64,000 bases of DNA from Rubrobacter taiwanensis (GCF_004337705.1 NZ_SKBU01000023.1:59629-123628), one strand, 5' to 3'; positions 52,491 to 61,567 are shown, counted from the stretch's first letter. A program made the numbers and translations. The notes: generated by a model not told the origin, from the letters alone.

Positions 52491-54122
52491 CTAGCGCGAG
52501 ATGGACCACTCCTCGATATTCCAGAACGGTCCGGCGAGGGTCGGGTTGACCTCCGGCCCCTCGAGCCCCTCGACGAAGGCGTAGGTGACCGGCCGCTGGA
52601 ACATGGGGATGAGCGGCAGATCCTCGGCCATCTGCTCCTGCACCTGCCGCAGCAGCTCGGCCCGCTGCTCGACGTCGACGGTCCGGTCGGCCTCGTTGAG
52701 CCACTCGGTGACCTGCTCGTTCTCGTAGCGGTAGTAGTTCTGGCCGTCCGGCGGGATCTGGTCCGCACTGAAGAGCGTCGTGACCGACGGGTCCGGGCTG
52801 GCGAGCCAGGCCCACTCGCCCATCTGGAAGTTGCCCTCGACCGTCCACTGACCGAAGAAGGTCTGCGCGGCAGTGTTCTCGATGCGGATGTCTATGCCGA
52901 CCTCCTGCAGCTGCTGCTGCACGACCTGCTGCAGCGTCTCGCGCAGGGCGTTGCCGGCGGTCGTCGAGAAGGTGATCGTGGTCTCGGCGCCCGCAGCCTC
53001 AGCCTCCTCAACGAGCTGGCGCGCCCGCTCCGGGTCGTGAGTGTACTGCTCCCACGCCGGGGTGTAGAAATCGCCCTGCTCGGGAACCAGAATGCTGTGC
53101 AGCGGCGGAACCTCGCCCTGCAGGATCTCATCCACGACCTGCTGGCGGTTTATGCCGTAGGCTATGGCCTGGCGCAGCTGGAGGTTGTCTACCTCTTCGA
53201 GGTTGAAGGCGATGTGCTCCCACGTCGTGCCGGCCGCGGTCTCGACCTGCGCGCCCTGGATGTTCTCCAGACGCTCGATCAGGCCGATGTCCGGCGGCGG
53301 GTTGATGAAGTCCACCTCGCCGGCCTCGAGCGAGGTTATGAGGGTGTTGGTGTCCGGGATGAACCGGAAGGTTATCCGGTCCAGAGCGGGCTCCTCGCCC
53401 CAGTAGTTCTCGTTCTTGACGAGCGTGAGGTCCTGACCCTTGCGCCACTCCTCCAGCACGAAGGGACCGCTGCCGACGATCTCGTTGTTCAGCGCGGTGT
53501 TGAAGTCCTCGTTCTCGTAGATGTGCTTGGGCAGGATCGCGGTCGCCAGAAGGTCGCGCCACGGGGCGTAGGGCTCGCTGAAGGTTATGCGGACGGTCCG
53601 CTCGTCCGGCGTCTCGAAGCTCTCGATCAGCTCCCACCCGACGCGGGTGATGATCTGGTTGTCCTCGTCCATGATCTGCTCATAGGTCCACCGGGCGTCC
53701 TCGCTGGTGAGTGGCTCGCCGTCGGACCACGTGATGCCCTCCCGCAGGGTGTACTCGATGATCAGCGGGTCCTCGCTCACGACCTCCGGCTGAGACTCGG
53801 CCAGCTCGGGCTGGTAGGCCGACTCCAGCGTGCTCAGATCCGGCGTAATCCTGAGCGGAGCCTGCAGGATACCCGCCGTCATGTCGCTGGTGGCCGCCAG
53901 GTCTCCACCCTGAATGAAACTGTTGAGGATCTGCGGCTCCTGATCGTAGCCGATTACGATCCCGTTCTCACCGGCTACCTCCTCCGCAGCCTCGCCCTCG
54001 CCAGGCTCCTCGGCAGGCTGCTCCCCGGCCTGCTCACCGCAGCCGGCTACGGCCCATAGCATCACAGCTATGAGGGCCAGCAGCATGGCTAGTCGTGTAA
54101 ACCTGCTCAAAGATTCGGTCAA
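52491..54122 (-). CDS. Oligopeptide ABC transporter substrate-binding lipoprotein (first)
   Basis: 543 aa from TTG 54122, which has AAGGAGG 7 nt upstream. Signal peptide with lipobox AVAGC (Cys28), then a Glu/Ala-rich linker (GEQAGEQPAEEPGEGEAAEE) that should lie just outside the membrane. The family 5 domain has YTLREGITWSDGEPLTSEDA near residue 127 and FVLEEWRKGQDLTLVKNENY. It heads the operon and is preceded by four 11-bp direct repeats. Confidence 0.93.
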   Translation of the reverse strand: MTESLSRFTRLAMLLALIAVMLWAVAGCGEQAGEQPAEEPGEGEAAEEVAGENGIVIGYDQEPQILNSFIQGGDLAATSDMTAGILQAPLRITPDLSTLESAYQPELAESQPEVVSEDPLIIEYTLREGITWSDGEPLTSEDARWTYEQIMDEDNQIITRVGWELIESFETPDERTVRITFSEPYAPWRDLLATAILPKHIYENEDFNTALNNEIVGSGPFVLEEWRKGQDLTLVKNENYWGEEPALDRITFRFIPDTNTLITSLEAGEVDFINPPPDIGLIERLENIQGAQVETAAGTTWEHIAFNLEEVDNLQLRQAIAYGINRQQVVDEILQGEVPPLHSILVPEQGDFYTPAWEQYTHDPERARQLVEEAEAAGAETTITFSTTAGNALRETLQQVVQQQLQEVGIDIRIENTAAQTFFGQWTVEGNFQMGEWAWLASPDPSVTTLFSADQIPPDGQNYYRYENEQVTEWLNEADRTVDVEQRAELLRQVQEQMAEDLPLIPMFQRPVTYAFVEGLEGPEVNPTLAGPFWNIEEWSISR

Positions 54123-54268
54123 ACCTTATCCTCCTTCTGTCATCCGGTCTCTTCCGATACGTCCGAGATACGCATACACTCGCTTATCCCTCGCGAACAA
54201 GCCTCCTTTCAAACGTCCCCTGCATCCCGCGCAACGTCTTCGTCTCAGGCGGATGTTAGCCCACCGCA

Positions 54269-54312
54269 GTTAAGTGCGCGTTGCACGGATGTTACGTTTG
54301 CGTTACGCGGGG
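54269..54312. repeat. Four 11-bp direct repeats upstream of the oligopeptide operon
   Basis: GTTAAGTGCGC, GTTGCACGGAT, GTTACGTTTGC and GTTACGCGGGG begin at 54269, 54280, 54291 and 54302, exactly 11 bp apart. An 11-bp ladder starting GTT is the layout of boxes bound by OmpR/PhoB-type response regulators such as actinobacterial PhoP. The nearest gene downstream is the first binding protein. Confidence 0.55.
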
Positions 54313-54377
54313 TGCCAACCGATCCCACCTCATCTGGCAGTATATATGCTGCCGGCCGCCGTGCAAGCTCCCCCGGC

Positions 54378-55346
54378 TCAGCGGCCGCGCCGGTCTCTCA
54401 GATACGCCTCGTAGGATGGATGGCCGCTCTGGCGGCGGAAGAGCGCGGCGGAGATGGCCGCCCCGGTCCCGAGCAGGGCCAGAAGGGCGAGCAGGGCGCC
54501 GCCCAGGAGCGGTATCAGGTACACGGCCGAGACCAGAATGGCGCCGAGCCCGACGGCCGCCACGTCACCGCCACGGTAGTAGCCGGTCCCGATGAGCACC
54601 CGGCGTCCCAGCAGGTATGCGACCACGAGAACCCCGAAGATCACGAGCGCCAGATACGCCGGAACGGCGAGCAGCAGGACCGGGATACCGATTATGGTCA
54701 CGGCGAGCAAAACGCTCAGGATGAAGACGCCGGGCAGCGAGGCGAGCCCCAGCAGGAGCGCCCGGCCGGGAGCCGTCTCCAGACTCCGGGCGGCGGCCCA
54801 CACCGGGCGCGGGACCAACGCCACCAGCAGGATCCCCACGGCCGCCAGCCCCAGAGCCGCGAGCATCCAGCTCGCCATCTCCGGGATGCCGGAGACGAGG
54901 CCGGCCCAGAGCGAGTGCCGGATCTCGGATGCGGCTCCCAGCGACTCGGCGTCCCGGATGACGGCATCCGGGTGGGGATCGATGCTCCCGTTGCCGACCG
55001 AGACCCTCCCCACCTCGGCCTCAGGACCGAGGCGGACGTCACCGTGCCCGACGCTCACCCCGCCCTGAACCCGCGAGTTGATGGCCAGCTGCCCGAACCC
55101 GACCTCCACGTCGCCGCCGACGGGCCCGTTGATCTCCACGTCCCCGAACCCGCTGCGCACGTCTCCGGAGACCTCCCCGTCCACCGTGATATCTCCCCAG
55201 CCGGTGCTCGCCTCGGGCAGGACCTCACCCTCTCGCACCACGATGTCTCCCACGGGCTTCTTCTCCAGCGCGGAAGCCGTCTCCGGCAGCGCCAGCAGCA
55301 GCGCGGCCGTGAGAACCAGCAGCGCGTTTCTCACGGCGGGCGGCAT
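54378..55346 (-). CDS. Beta-solenoid membrane protein of the sigma/anti-sigma locus
   Basis: 322 aa. A signal peptide (about 1-26) precedes residues 33-115, a series of short near-repeats rich in G, D and V: GWGDITVDGEVSGDV, GFGDVEINGPVGGDV, GFGQLAINSRVQGGV, GHGDVRLGPEAEVGRV. The pattern is of bactofilin-like or 'polymer-forming' beta-solenoids. Four or five hydrophobic helices follow (about 145-300). The solenoid is outside if the signal peptide is used. It follows the anti-sigma factor by 1 nt and probably belongs to an envelope-sensing system. Function unknown. Confidence 0.75.
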   Translation of the reverse strand: MPPAVRNALLVLTAALLLALPETASALEKKPVGDIVVREGEVLPEASTGWGDITVDGEVSGDVRSGFGDVEINGPVGGDVEVGFGQLAINSRVQGGVSVGHGDVRLGPEAEVGRVSVGNGSIDPHPDAVIRDAESLGAASEIRHSLWAGLVSGIPEMASWMLAALGLAAVGILLVALVPRPVWAAARSLETAPGRALLLGLASLPGVFILSVLLAVTIIGIPVLLLAVPAYLALVIFGVLVVAYLLGRRVLIGTGYYRGGDVAAVGLGAILVSAVYLIPLLGGALLALLALLGTGAAISAALFRRQSGHPSYEAYLRDRRGR

Positions 55347-55347
55347 A

Positions 55348-55851
55348 TCATGCCTCCCGGGCTCTTCTGCGGCGGAAGAGGATCCAGCCCGCCGCGATCC
55401 CGAGATCTATCAGCGCGCCGACGGCGAGCGCGAGCAGGATGAAAGACCCGGCCGCGGTGAAGAAGATCCTGAGCATGCCCGCAAGCCCGGAGGCCACCCC
55501 CCAGGAGAAGCCCAGAACCTCCATCCCGGCCGTGATCAGGCTCACATCCCGCAGCTCCAGCGCGACCACGGCCAGAGCGAAGAGGACGGCTCCGAAGAGG
55601 GTCCACATGATCCGGGCCCGCCCGGAGCGGGTGGGCAGCGCCATCGCGACCTGGCACGCTATGGAGGGTGTCTCGCGCAGCTCCGAGCGCCCCAGAGACC
55701 GCAAGGAGTCGCTAAGCATCAACTCCCGCTCGTAGCGCTCCCGGCAGGCGGCGCACCCGCGCAGGTGTGCCCGCAGAGCCCGCCGCCGCCCGGGATCCAG
55801 CTCCCCCTCGACGAGCTGGAAGATGTCCTCCTCGCCGTAGGGACAGCTCAT
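55348..55851 (-). CDS. Zinc-finger anti-sigma factor
   Basis: 167 aa. The ZAS motif H-x3-C-x2-C is AHLRGCAAC at residues 28-36, following the sigma-contact helix. Three hydrophobic segments (MWTLFGAVLFALAVVALEL, VASGLAGMLRIFF, LLALAVGALIDLGIAAGW) anchor it in the membrane. It should hold the ECF sigma factor inactive until an envelope signal releases it. Overlaps the sigma gene by 4 nt. Confidence 0.88.
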   Translation of the reverse strand: MSCPYGEEDIFQLVEGELDPGRRRALRAHLRGCAACRERYERELMLSDSLRSLGRSELRETPSIACQVAMALPTRSGRARIMWTLFGAVLFALAVVALELRDVSLITAGMEVLGFSWGVASGLAGMLRIFFTAAGSFILLALAVGALIDLGIAAGWILFRRRRAREA

Positions 55852-56453
55852 CCTTGCTCCTCTTCCAGCATCCCGGCCAGCATGCCCCGCCCGCGGAAGA
55901 GCCGGCTCTTGACCGCCGGGACGGAGAGGTTCAGGATCTCGGCTATCTCACCGTAGCTGAGATCCTCGGCATAGCGCAGGATTAGCGGGACGCTGTACTT
56001 CTCCGGCAGCCGGAGGAGGGCCGCCTGCAGGTCTTCGGCCCGCTCGGCCTCCTGCACGGCGGCCTCCGGACCGCGCGTGACCCGGGAGTGAAACTCCGGG
56101 TTGAACTCCACCGTCTCCCGGCGGCGGCGCAGTACATCCACGCCCAGATTGCTGGCTATCGCCAGAAGCCAGGTCTTGAAGCGGTAGCGGGGATCGAAGG
56201 TGTCCAGCCGGTCGTAGGCCCGCAGGAAGGTCTCCTGCATGAGATCCTCGACGGCCACCTCCTGACCGGCGTACCGGTAGAGCACCCGGCCGACCAGCCG
56301 CTCGTAGCGCCGGACGAGCTCCTCGTAGGAGCGGAGGTCTCCCCCGCGCGCCCGCGCGACCAGCTCCTCGTCCCCGAGCCGCTCCAGCGGGGCCGAAGTG
56401 CTTCTGATGCGTCCCCGCCAGCCCTCGAGGGTCACTGTAGCCGTGGGCTCCAT
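55848..56453 (-). CDS. ECF-type RNA polymerase sigma factor
   Basis: 201 aa. Region 2 (about 34-105) has YEELVRRYERLVGRVLYRYA, EDLMQETFLRAYDRLDTFD and FKTWLLAIASNLGVDVLRRR; region 4 (about 140-195) has LPEKYSVPLILRYAEDLSYG and EIAEILNLSVPAVKSRLFRG. These are the whole of an ECF factor, without region 3. The three genes sigma, anti-sigma and solenoid protein form one operon. Confidence 0.94.
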   Translation of the reverse strand: MEPTATVTLEGWRGRIRSTSAPLERLGDEELVARARGGDLRSYEELVRRYERLVGRVLYRYAGQEVAVEDLMQETFLRAYDRLDTFDPRYRFKTWLLAIASNLGVDVLRRRRETVEFNPEFHSRVTRGPEAAVQEAERAEDLQAALLRLPEKYSVPLILRYAEDLSYGEIAEILNLSVPAVKSRLFRGRGMLAGMLEEEQG

Positions 56454-56464
56454 TCTGGTCTATA

Positions 56465-56491
56465 CATACGTACCCGGTGAAAGAAAGTTTC
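56465..56491 (-). promoter_or_regulatory. Possible ECF-dependent autoregulatory promoter
   Basis: GAAACT (56491-56486) and CGTATG (56470-56465), 15 nt apart on the minus strand, resemble an ECF -35/-10 pair (GGAACTT and CGT). The transcript would begin only about 5 nt before the sigma factor ATG, and no ribosome site is seen there. Confidence 0.35.
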
Positions 56492-57640
56492 TCTCTGTGC
56501 GAGAATACACCCGTGCTGAGGTACTTTGAAGTGTTTTTCGCATCTCCCCGCCGGGCTCTGCTGACGTTTATCGCGCTGCACTCGGCGGTACTGCTGCTGA
56601 TCCCGCGCGAGCCGGCGTTCCAGGTCGAGATCTTCCGGGATTATGCCGTAAAGCTCTTCTCTGGCCTCCTGCCCTATGCCGACTTCGCCTACGAGTACCC
56701 GCCGCTGAGCCTGATAATCCTCGCCCTCCCCGGCCCGTTCGCGGACTACCCGGTCCTCTATGCCTTCCTCTTCGGGCTGGAGATGTTGCTGCTGGACGTT
56801 CTCATCCTCTACTGCCTCTCCCGCATCGGCACCCGGCCCGTCATCCTGTACGGGGTCGGCTTCCTGCTCTTCTGGCGGCTGCCGTTCATCCGGCACGACC
56901 TCGCGATGGTCGCCGCGACCGCCGCCGGGGCGGCGCTGCTCCTGCGCGGCCGGGCGCTCTGGGCGGGGTTTTTGTGGGGCCTTGGAGGTGCTCTCAAGCT
57001 CTACCCGATGGTAGCCGCACCGGCGCTCGCCTTCGGAGCGGGCCTGCGGGAGGCGATCAAGCGCTGGGCGGTGGCCGGAGCCGTATTCGTACTCGGCATC
57101 GCCTGGGGTTTTGCGGCGTTCGGAACCGAGACGGTCTACTTCCTCACCTACCACGCCGACCGGCCGGCGATGGTGGAGAGCATCCCGGCCAACATCCAGC
57201 TCCTGCTGCCGGAGCACGAGGTGATCCACTCCTACGGCAGCTTCAACGTCGTCGGGCCCTGGAGCGGCCCGCTGGTCGGGCTCTTCGAGGCGATCCAGAT
57301 AGCGACGGTGGGCATAGCCCTGCTCGCCGGTTTCCTGCGGCGGGACGCCGTCTTCGGCGCGGCGGCGGCCATCTTCGCGTTCGCGGTCTTCGGGAAGGTT
57401 CTCTCTCCCCACTTCCTGCTCTGGCCGCTGCCGCTGCTGGCGCTCTGCCGCTTCCGGCACGAGCGGCTGACGTGGGGCCTCTACTTCGCGGCCATCGCGC
57501 TCACCACGTTCATAAACGGGGAGTACTGGGCGATAGAGGGCAACCTGCCCTACTTCACCTTCCTGCTAACGGTCCGGAACCTGCTGCTCCTTCCGCTCTT
57601 CGTCCTGATCCTGCTGCCTCAGAAGGAGAAGAAGGGCTAG
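56477..57640 (+). CDS. GT87-like (DUF2029) membrane glycosyltransferase
   Basis: 387 aa from GTG 56477, or 375 aa from GTG 56513, which avoids the sigma promoter. About ten hydrophobic helices are seen. An early acidic pattern FAYEYPPLSLIILALPGPF (residues 67-85) follows DYAVKLFSGLLPYADF, which is typical of GT-C transferases that use polyprenyl-phosphate sugars and place the acidic residue in the first outside loop. The sugar and acceptor are unknown. Its last 75 nt overlap the GT39 gene on the other strand. Confidence 0.8.
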   Translation: MKESFSLCENTPVLRYFEVFFASPRRALLTFIALHSAVLLLIPREPAFQVEIFRDYAVKLFSGLLPYADFAYEYPPLSLIILALPGPFADYPVLYAFLFGLEMLLLDVLILYCLSRIGTRPVILYGVGFLLFWRLPFIRHDLAMVAATAAGAALLLRGRALWAGFLWGLGGALKLYPMVAAPALAFGAGLREAIKRWAVAGAVFVLGIAWGFAAFGTETVYFLTYHADRPAMVESIPANIQLLLPEHEVIHSYGSFNVVGPWSGPLVGLFEAIQIATVGIALLAGFLRRDAVFGAAAAIFAFAVFGKVLSPHFLLWPLPLLALCRFRHERLTWGLYFAAIALTTFINGEYWAIEGNLPYFTFLLTVRNLLLLPLFVLILLPQKEKKG

Positions 57641-59290
57641 CGTTGCGCCGCCCGCAAAGAGTGCGTTCAGCGGCCCGACCCTCCGCGGCTCCGGCCGGCC
57701 GGGGATACCCAGCGTCTCCCCCACCTGCTCTCCGGAGTAGACCCGCACCAGCGGCACCCCGCCCTTCTCGTAGGTGTAGAGCGGCTCCTTCCGTTCCAGG
57801 GCCAGCAGTTGGTTCGTGTAGACGGACTGCCGGGGCAGGAAGACGAAGTAGGAGCCTTCGCGGGGCGCCTCGTCCCACTCATAGCGCTCGACGGCGATCG
57901 GGGCCAGGTAGGCCGGGCGCAGATCCTCCCGGAGCTCCCCGACCCTGCGGTAGGTCTCCATCACCGGGTAGGTCCCGGCCTGCACGTAGACGGTAGCGCC
58001 TTCCGGAGCCTCCCGGTTCAGGTACTCTACGGCCGGGCGGTAGGTGTTCGCGAGATACGTCGTCTCAAACCCGAAAGCGTGCGCGCCCGGGATGAGCCCC
58101 ACACCCTCGCCGTAGTACTCCAGCGAGCTTCCGGCCCCGGTCCACAGGATGCCCGGCAGCGCCAGCGCCGCGTACCCCGCCAGAAGCGCGGGAGCACAGA
58201 CCCGCAACCGGGAAGCCAGCCAACCCGCCCCCACCCCGGCGCAGATGGCCCAGAGCGGGAAGACCGGCAGGAACTGCCGCGGCCCGCCGTAGACCGGTAC
58301 GAGGCCGGAACCGGCGGCGGCCAGCAGGAAGGCGAGGTGGATGAGTATCCACCCCGCCGCCGGGCTGGACGAGCCGCGGAAGAGCCGGACGGCCCCGAGA
58401 ACCCCGGCCGCGGCGACCACCAGAGGCGTGAAGACCAGCAGCGCGGCGACCGGGTAGTGCCAGGGAGCCCCGGCCCACCACTCGCCCAGATAGTACGTGA
58501 GCCGCTCTTCCTGAAGCCCCCGGGCCCAGAAGAGGAACTCCAGCGTGCGGGGCACGGGATCGCGCCAGAGCCAGGGCCAGAGCGCGAAGAAGAACGCCGC
58601 CCCGGCGGCGCACGCCCCCGCAAGCCGCACCAACGCCGCCCGTCCCCGGCGGTAGACCAGAACCCAGGCCAGCGCCGCGAGCGGCAGCGGGAAGACGGTC
58701 AGCTTGGTGGCGAAGGCGGCTCCCAGGAGCAGCCCGGCCCCCAGGACGCGCCCGCGACCGCCTCTCTCAAGCGCCCGCAGCAGCGCCAGAGCCGCCAGCA
58801 GGTAGAGCGCCGCAGCCGCGCCGTCGAGCTGTCCCAGGCGGGCGAACCCGAAGAGTACCGGGATGAGGGGGAAGGTGAGCGCCGCCCCCCACGCCGCGGC
58901 CTCGCCGAACTCCCGGCGCGCAAACCGGAACGCCGCGATGGCGGCGAGCAAGAAGAGGGCGTAGGAGCCCAGCCGGTAGGCGTCTCCGAGCAGCCTCAGA
59001 TCCTCCGTGCCGAAGACGAGCGCTCCGGCTCCGGCGAAGAGCCCGGCCCACAGCTTGAAGAACGGCGGGGCCTCGTGACTCTGCTCCCAGTAGCGGTCTA
59101 TCGAGGCCCACCAGTCCGAGGGCTCCTGGAAGACGTGCCCGAACCAGGAGAGGTAGGAGTAGGAGGAGGTGAAGTAGTTGGGCTCGTCCCAGGTGATCCC
59201 GATCCGCCCGACGGTCAGAACCCCGATCATCGCCAGCACCGCGAAGTACGCTGCCGGGAGCCGGCGCCGGATATTCCGCTCCTTCCGCAC
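57566..59290 (-). CDS. GT39-family (PMT-like) glycosyltransferase
   Basis: 574 aa with about twelve helices. The first outside loop has TWDEPNYFTSSYSY near residue 32; the Asp-Glu pair is the GT39/ArnT-type catalytic site. FARREFGEAAAWGAAL and FATKLTVFPLPLAALAW are usual. The C-terminal 130 residues form a soluble outside domain (VYVQAGTYPVMETYRRVG). It transfers sugar from a lipid-phosphate carrier to a protein or lipid outside the membrane. Confidence 0.88.
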   Translation of the reverse strand: MRKERNIRRRLPAAYFAVLAMIGVLTVGRIGITWDEPNYFTSSYSYLSWFGHVFQEPSDWWASIDRYWEQSHEAPPFFKLWAGLFAGAGALVFGTEDLRLLGDAYRLGSYALFLLAAIAAFRFARREFGEAAAWGAALTFPLIPVLFGFARLGQLDGAAAALYLLAALALLRALERGGRGRVLGAGLLLGAAFATKLTVFPLPLAALAWVLVYRRGRAALVRLAGACAAGAAFFFALWPWLWRDPVPRTLEFLFWARGLQEERLTYYLGEWWAGAPWHYPVAALLVFTPLVVAAAGVLGAVRLFRGSSSPAAGWILIHLAFLLAAAGSGLVPVYGGPRQFLPVFPLWAICAGVGAGWLASRLRVCAPALLAGYAALALPGILWTGAGSSLEYYGEGVGLIPGAHAFGFETTYLANTYRPAVEYLNREAPEGATVYVQAGTYPVMETYRRVGELREDLRPAYLAPIAVERYEWDEAPREGSYFVFLPRQSVYTNQLLALERKEPLYTYEKGGVPLVRVYSGEQVGETLGIPGRPEPRRVGPLNALFAGGATLALLLLLRQQDQDEERKEQQVPDR

Positions 59291-59354
59291 GGGGCTAGAT
59301 TAGCACGCGCGGGGGCTATTTTTTCGCGCGATCTCGTATATACTCTGCCACGTT

Positions 59355-60377
59355 ATGCAACGCGACCTCTCCGGCTCGAACGTCCCGGCTGCCGTCAAGC
59401 GGAACTTCGACGGCGTATCCGTGGTCGTGCCGGTCTACAACGAGGAGGAGTGCCTGGAGCGCCTGCACTCCGAGATAAGAGCGGCGCTCGCCGGCATCCC
59501 GCACGAGATCCTGTACGTAAACGACGGCTCCACGGACGGAAGCCGCGAGATCCTGGACCGCATAGCCGCCGGGGACCGGACGGCCCGCGTGGTGCACTTC
59601 CGGCGCAACTTCGGGAAGAGCGCGGCGCTCGCGGCGGGGTTCGCCAGGGCCCGCTACGAGGCCGTGGCGACGCTGGACGCCGACCTGCAGGACGATCCCG
59701 GCGAGATCCCGCGCCTGCTCGGCGTCCTGGTCGAAGAGGACCTGGACCTCGTCTCCGGCTGGAAGAAGAGCCGCAAGGACCCGCTGGAGAAGCGGCTGCC
59801 GTCCAGGCTCTTCAACAAGACCACCCAGCTTTTGACCGGCGTGCGCCTGCACGACTTCAACTGCGGCCTGAAGGTCTACCGGCGGGAGGTCGTGCAGGAG
59901 GTCACGCTCTACGGCGAGCTGCACCGCTACATCCCGGCTCTGGCCCACTACCGGGGCTTCAGGGTCGGGGAGGCGGCCGTCAACCACCGGCCCCGCGGCG
60001 GCGGACACTCCAAGTTCGGGTTGGAGCGCTACGTGCGGGGCATGTTCGACCTGATGAGCATAGTCTTCCTGGGGCTCTACCAGCGGCGGCCGCTGCACCT
60101 CTTCGGCGGCATCGGGCTCGTCTTCGCCGCGCTGGGAGTCATCATAAACGCGTACCTCACGGTGCTGTGGTTCATGGGAGAGGGCATCGGCGACCGGCCG
60201 CTGCTGATCCTCGGTGTGCTCCTGATCATCGTCGGTGTGCAGAGCGTATCTTTCGGCCTGATCGCGGAGCTGATCGCCCGCACCAGCCACACGAGCGACG
60301 AGCCGCCCTACAGCATCGCGCGCGAGGTCCGCGCCGAGCTTCTGCCGCCAGAAGACCCCGACAGCAACGGGCGTTGA
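59355..60377 (+). CDS. GT2 family glycosyltransferase (DPM1/GtrB-like)
   Basis: 340 aa. VVVPVYNEEECLERLHSEIR starts the GT2 domain, NDGSTDGSREIL and the DxD-containing TLDADLQDDPGEIPRLL follow; two C-terminal helices (LHLFGGIGLVFAALGVIINA, LLILGVLLIIVGVQSVSFGL) match GtrB/dolichol-phosphate mannose synthase-like enzymes. Such enzymes load a sugar onto polyprenyl phosphate, the donor used by GT39/GT87 proteins, which fits the cluster. The stop overlaps the next start (TTGA). Confidence 0.93.
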   Translation: MQRDLSGSNVPAAVKRNFDGVSVVVPVYNEEECLERLHSEIRAALAGIPHEILYVNDGSTDGSREILDRIAAGDRTARVVHFRRNFGKSAALAAGFARARYEAVATLDADLQDDPGEIPRLLGVLVEEDLDLVSGWKKSRKDPLEKRLPSRLFNKTTQLLTGVRLHDFNCGLKVYRREVVQEVTLYGELHRYIPALAHYRGFRVGEAAVNHRPRGGGHSKFGLERYVRGMFDLMSIVFLGLYQRRPLHLFGGIGLVFAALGVIINAYLTVLWFMGEGIGDRPLLILGVLLIIVGVQSVSFGLIAELIARTSHTSDEPPYSIAREVRAELLPPEDPDSNGR

Positions 60378-61567
60378 GGGTCCTCTTCGTAACCTCCACC
60401 TTTCCCCGCAGCGAACGGGACGATCAGGTCCCCTGGATGCTGGAGCTCATCCTCGTCCTGCGCGAGCTGGGGGTAGACGTGGAGGTACTGGCTCCCGCCT
60501 ACGCGGGGCTCGAGAGCCACGAGGTCCACGGCATCCCGGTCCACCGCTACCGCTACTTCACGAAGAGACTCGAGATCGTGACCCACGAGGCGGGCGCGAT
60601 GAACAACATGGCCGGGCGGCGAGACCTCCTGCTTCCGGCCTTCGCGCTCGTGGGGGCCGGGATGGCCGCCGCCGCGCGCCTCGCCCGCCGGCGGGACTAC
60701 GACGTGCTGCACTCGCAGTGGCCGCTTCCGATGGGGCTGCCGGCCCAGGCCGGGGCCTGGGCCGCGCCCGGCGACCCGAAGCTCGTCGCCAGCTTCCACG
60801 GCGCCGAGCTGGCCCTGGCGCGGCGCAAGTGGCACCTCGCGCCGGTTTTGCGCTGGATCGGCCGCAACCTGGACGCCGCCATAGCCAACTCCTCCCACAC
60901 CGCCGCCGCGGTGCGGGAGCTGGCCGGGGTAGAGGCCACCGTCATCCCCTGGGGTCCGCCGCGAGGGGCGGTCGACCTGGACCGCTCCCCGGAGGAGGAT
61001 GGCGAGAGGCCGCCCGTCGTGCTTGCGGTCGGGCGCATGATCGAGCGCAAGGGTTTCCCGGTGCTGGTGCGGGCTGCAGAACGCCTGAGGGGCCGGGCAC
61101 GGGTGGTTATCGTGGGGGGCGGCGAGTACCGCTCCGTGGTGGAGCGTGAGATAAGGCGGAGAAAAGTGGGAGACGTGGTGCAGCTGGCAGGCAGGGTCTC
61201 AAACGAGGAGCTTGCGGACTTCTACCGCCGCTGCACGGTCTTCTGCCTCCCCGCCGTGGTGGACTCCCGCGGCGAGACGGAGGGCCTGGGGGTCGTGCTG
61301 ATCGAGGCTATGAGCCACGGCAAGCCCATCGTCGCCAGCCGGCTCGGCGGGATAGTGGACGCGGTCGAGGACGGGAAGACGGGGTTTCTGGTCCCGCCGA
61401 ACGACCCCGGAGCCCTGGCCGGACGCCTGCTGCAGCTGATCGAGTCCCCCGCCCTGGCCGCCAGGATGGGTGCGGCCGGCCGGGAGCGTGCGAAGCGACT
61501 CTTCTCTTGGGAGAGCATCGCCCGGCGGCACCTGGAGGTGTACGAAGCGGCGGGGCGCAGCCCTTGA
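60374..61567 (+). CDS. GT4 family glycosyltransferase
   Basis: 397 aa from TTG 60374, overlapping the GT2 stop. The frame is open far upstream (to 57809) but that part is antisense to GT39 and overlaps GT2. Two Rossmann domains are seen: RVLFVTSTFPRSERDDQVPW at the start, SFHGAELALARR near 138, then VLAVGRMIERKGFPVLVRAA near 217 and the donor-site E-x7-E in ETEGLGVVLIEA near 304. Cytoplasmic enzyme adding a nucleotide-sugar. Confidence 0.92.
   Translation: MRVLFVTSTFPRSERDDQVPWMLELILVLRELGVDVEVLAPAYAGLESHEVHGIPVHRYRYFTKRLEIVTHEAGAMNNMAGRRDLLLPAFALVGAGMAAAARLARRRDYDVLHSQWPLPMGLPAQAGAWAAPGDPKLVASFHGAELALARRKWHLAPVLRWIGRNLDAAIANSSHTAAAVRELAGVEATVIPWGPPRGAVDLDRSPEEDGERPPVVLAVGRMIERKGFPVLVRAAERLRGRARVVIVGGGEYRSVVEREIRRRKVGDVVQLAGRVSNEELADFYRRCTVFCLPAVVDSRGETEGLGVVLIEAMSHGKPIVASRLGGIVDAVEDGKTGFLVPPNDPGALAGRLLQLIESPALAARMGAAGRERAKRLFSWESIARRHLEVYEAAGRSP

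Noticed and set aside
54336..54353. Palindrome GGCAGTATATATGCTGCC as operator or terminator
   Set aside because: It has no T-run and lies beside the solenoid gene end, far from a start codon; with an AT core it may simply be chance. Left out as a feature.
57809..60373. A plus-strand frame open for over 850 codons upstream of the GT4 gene
   Set aside because: It is antisense to GT39 and overlaps GT2; composition is Pro/Arg/Gly/Gln-rich and motif-free. GC-rich codon use leaves such frames open. Only the part from 60374 has GT4 motifs.
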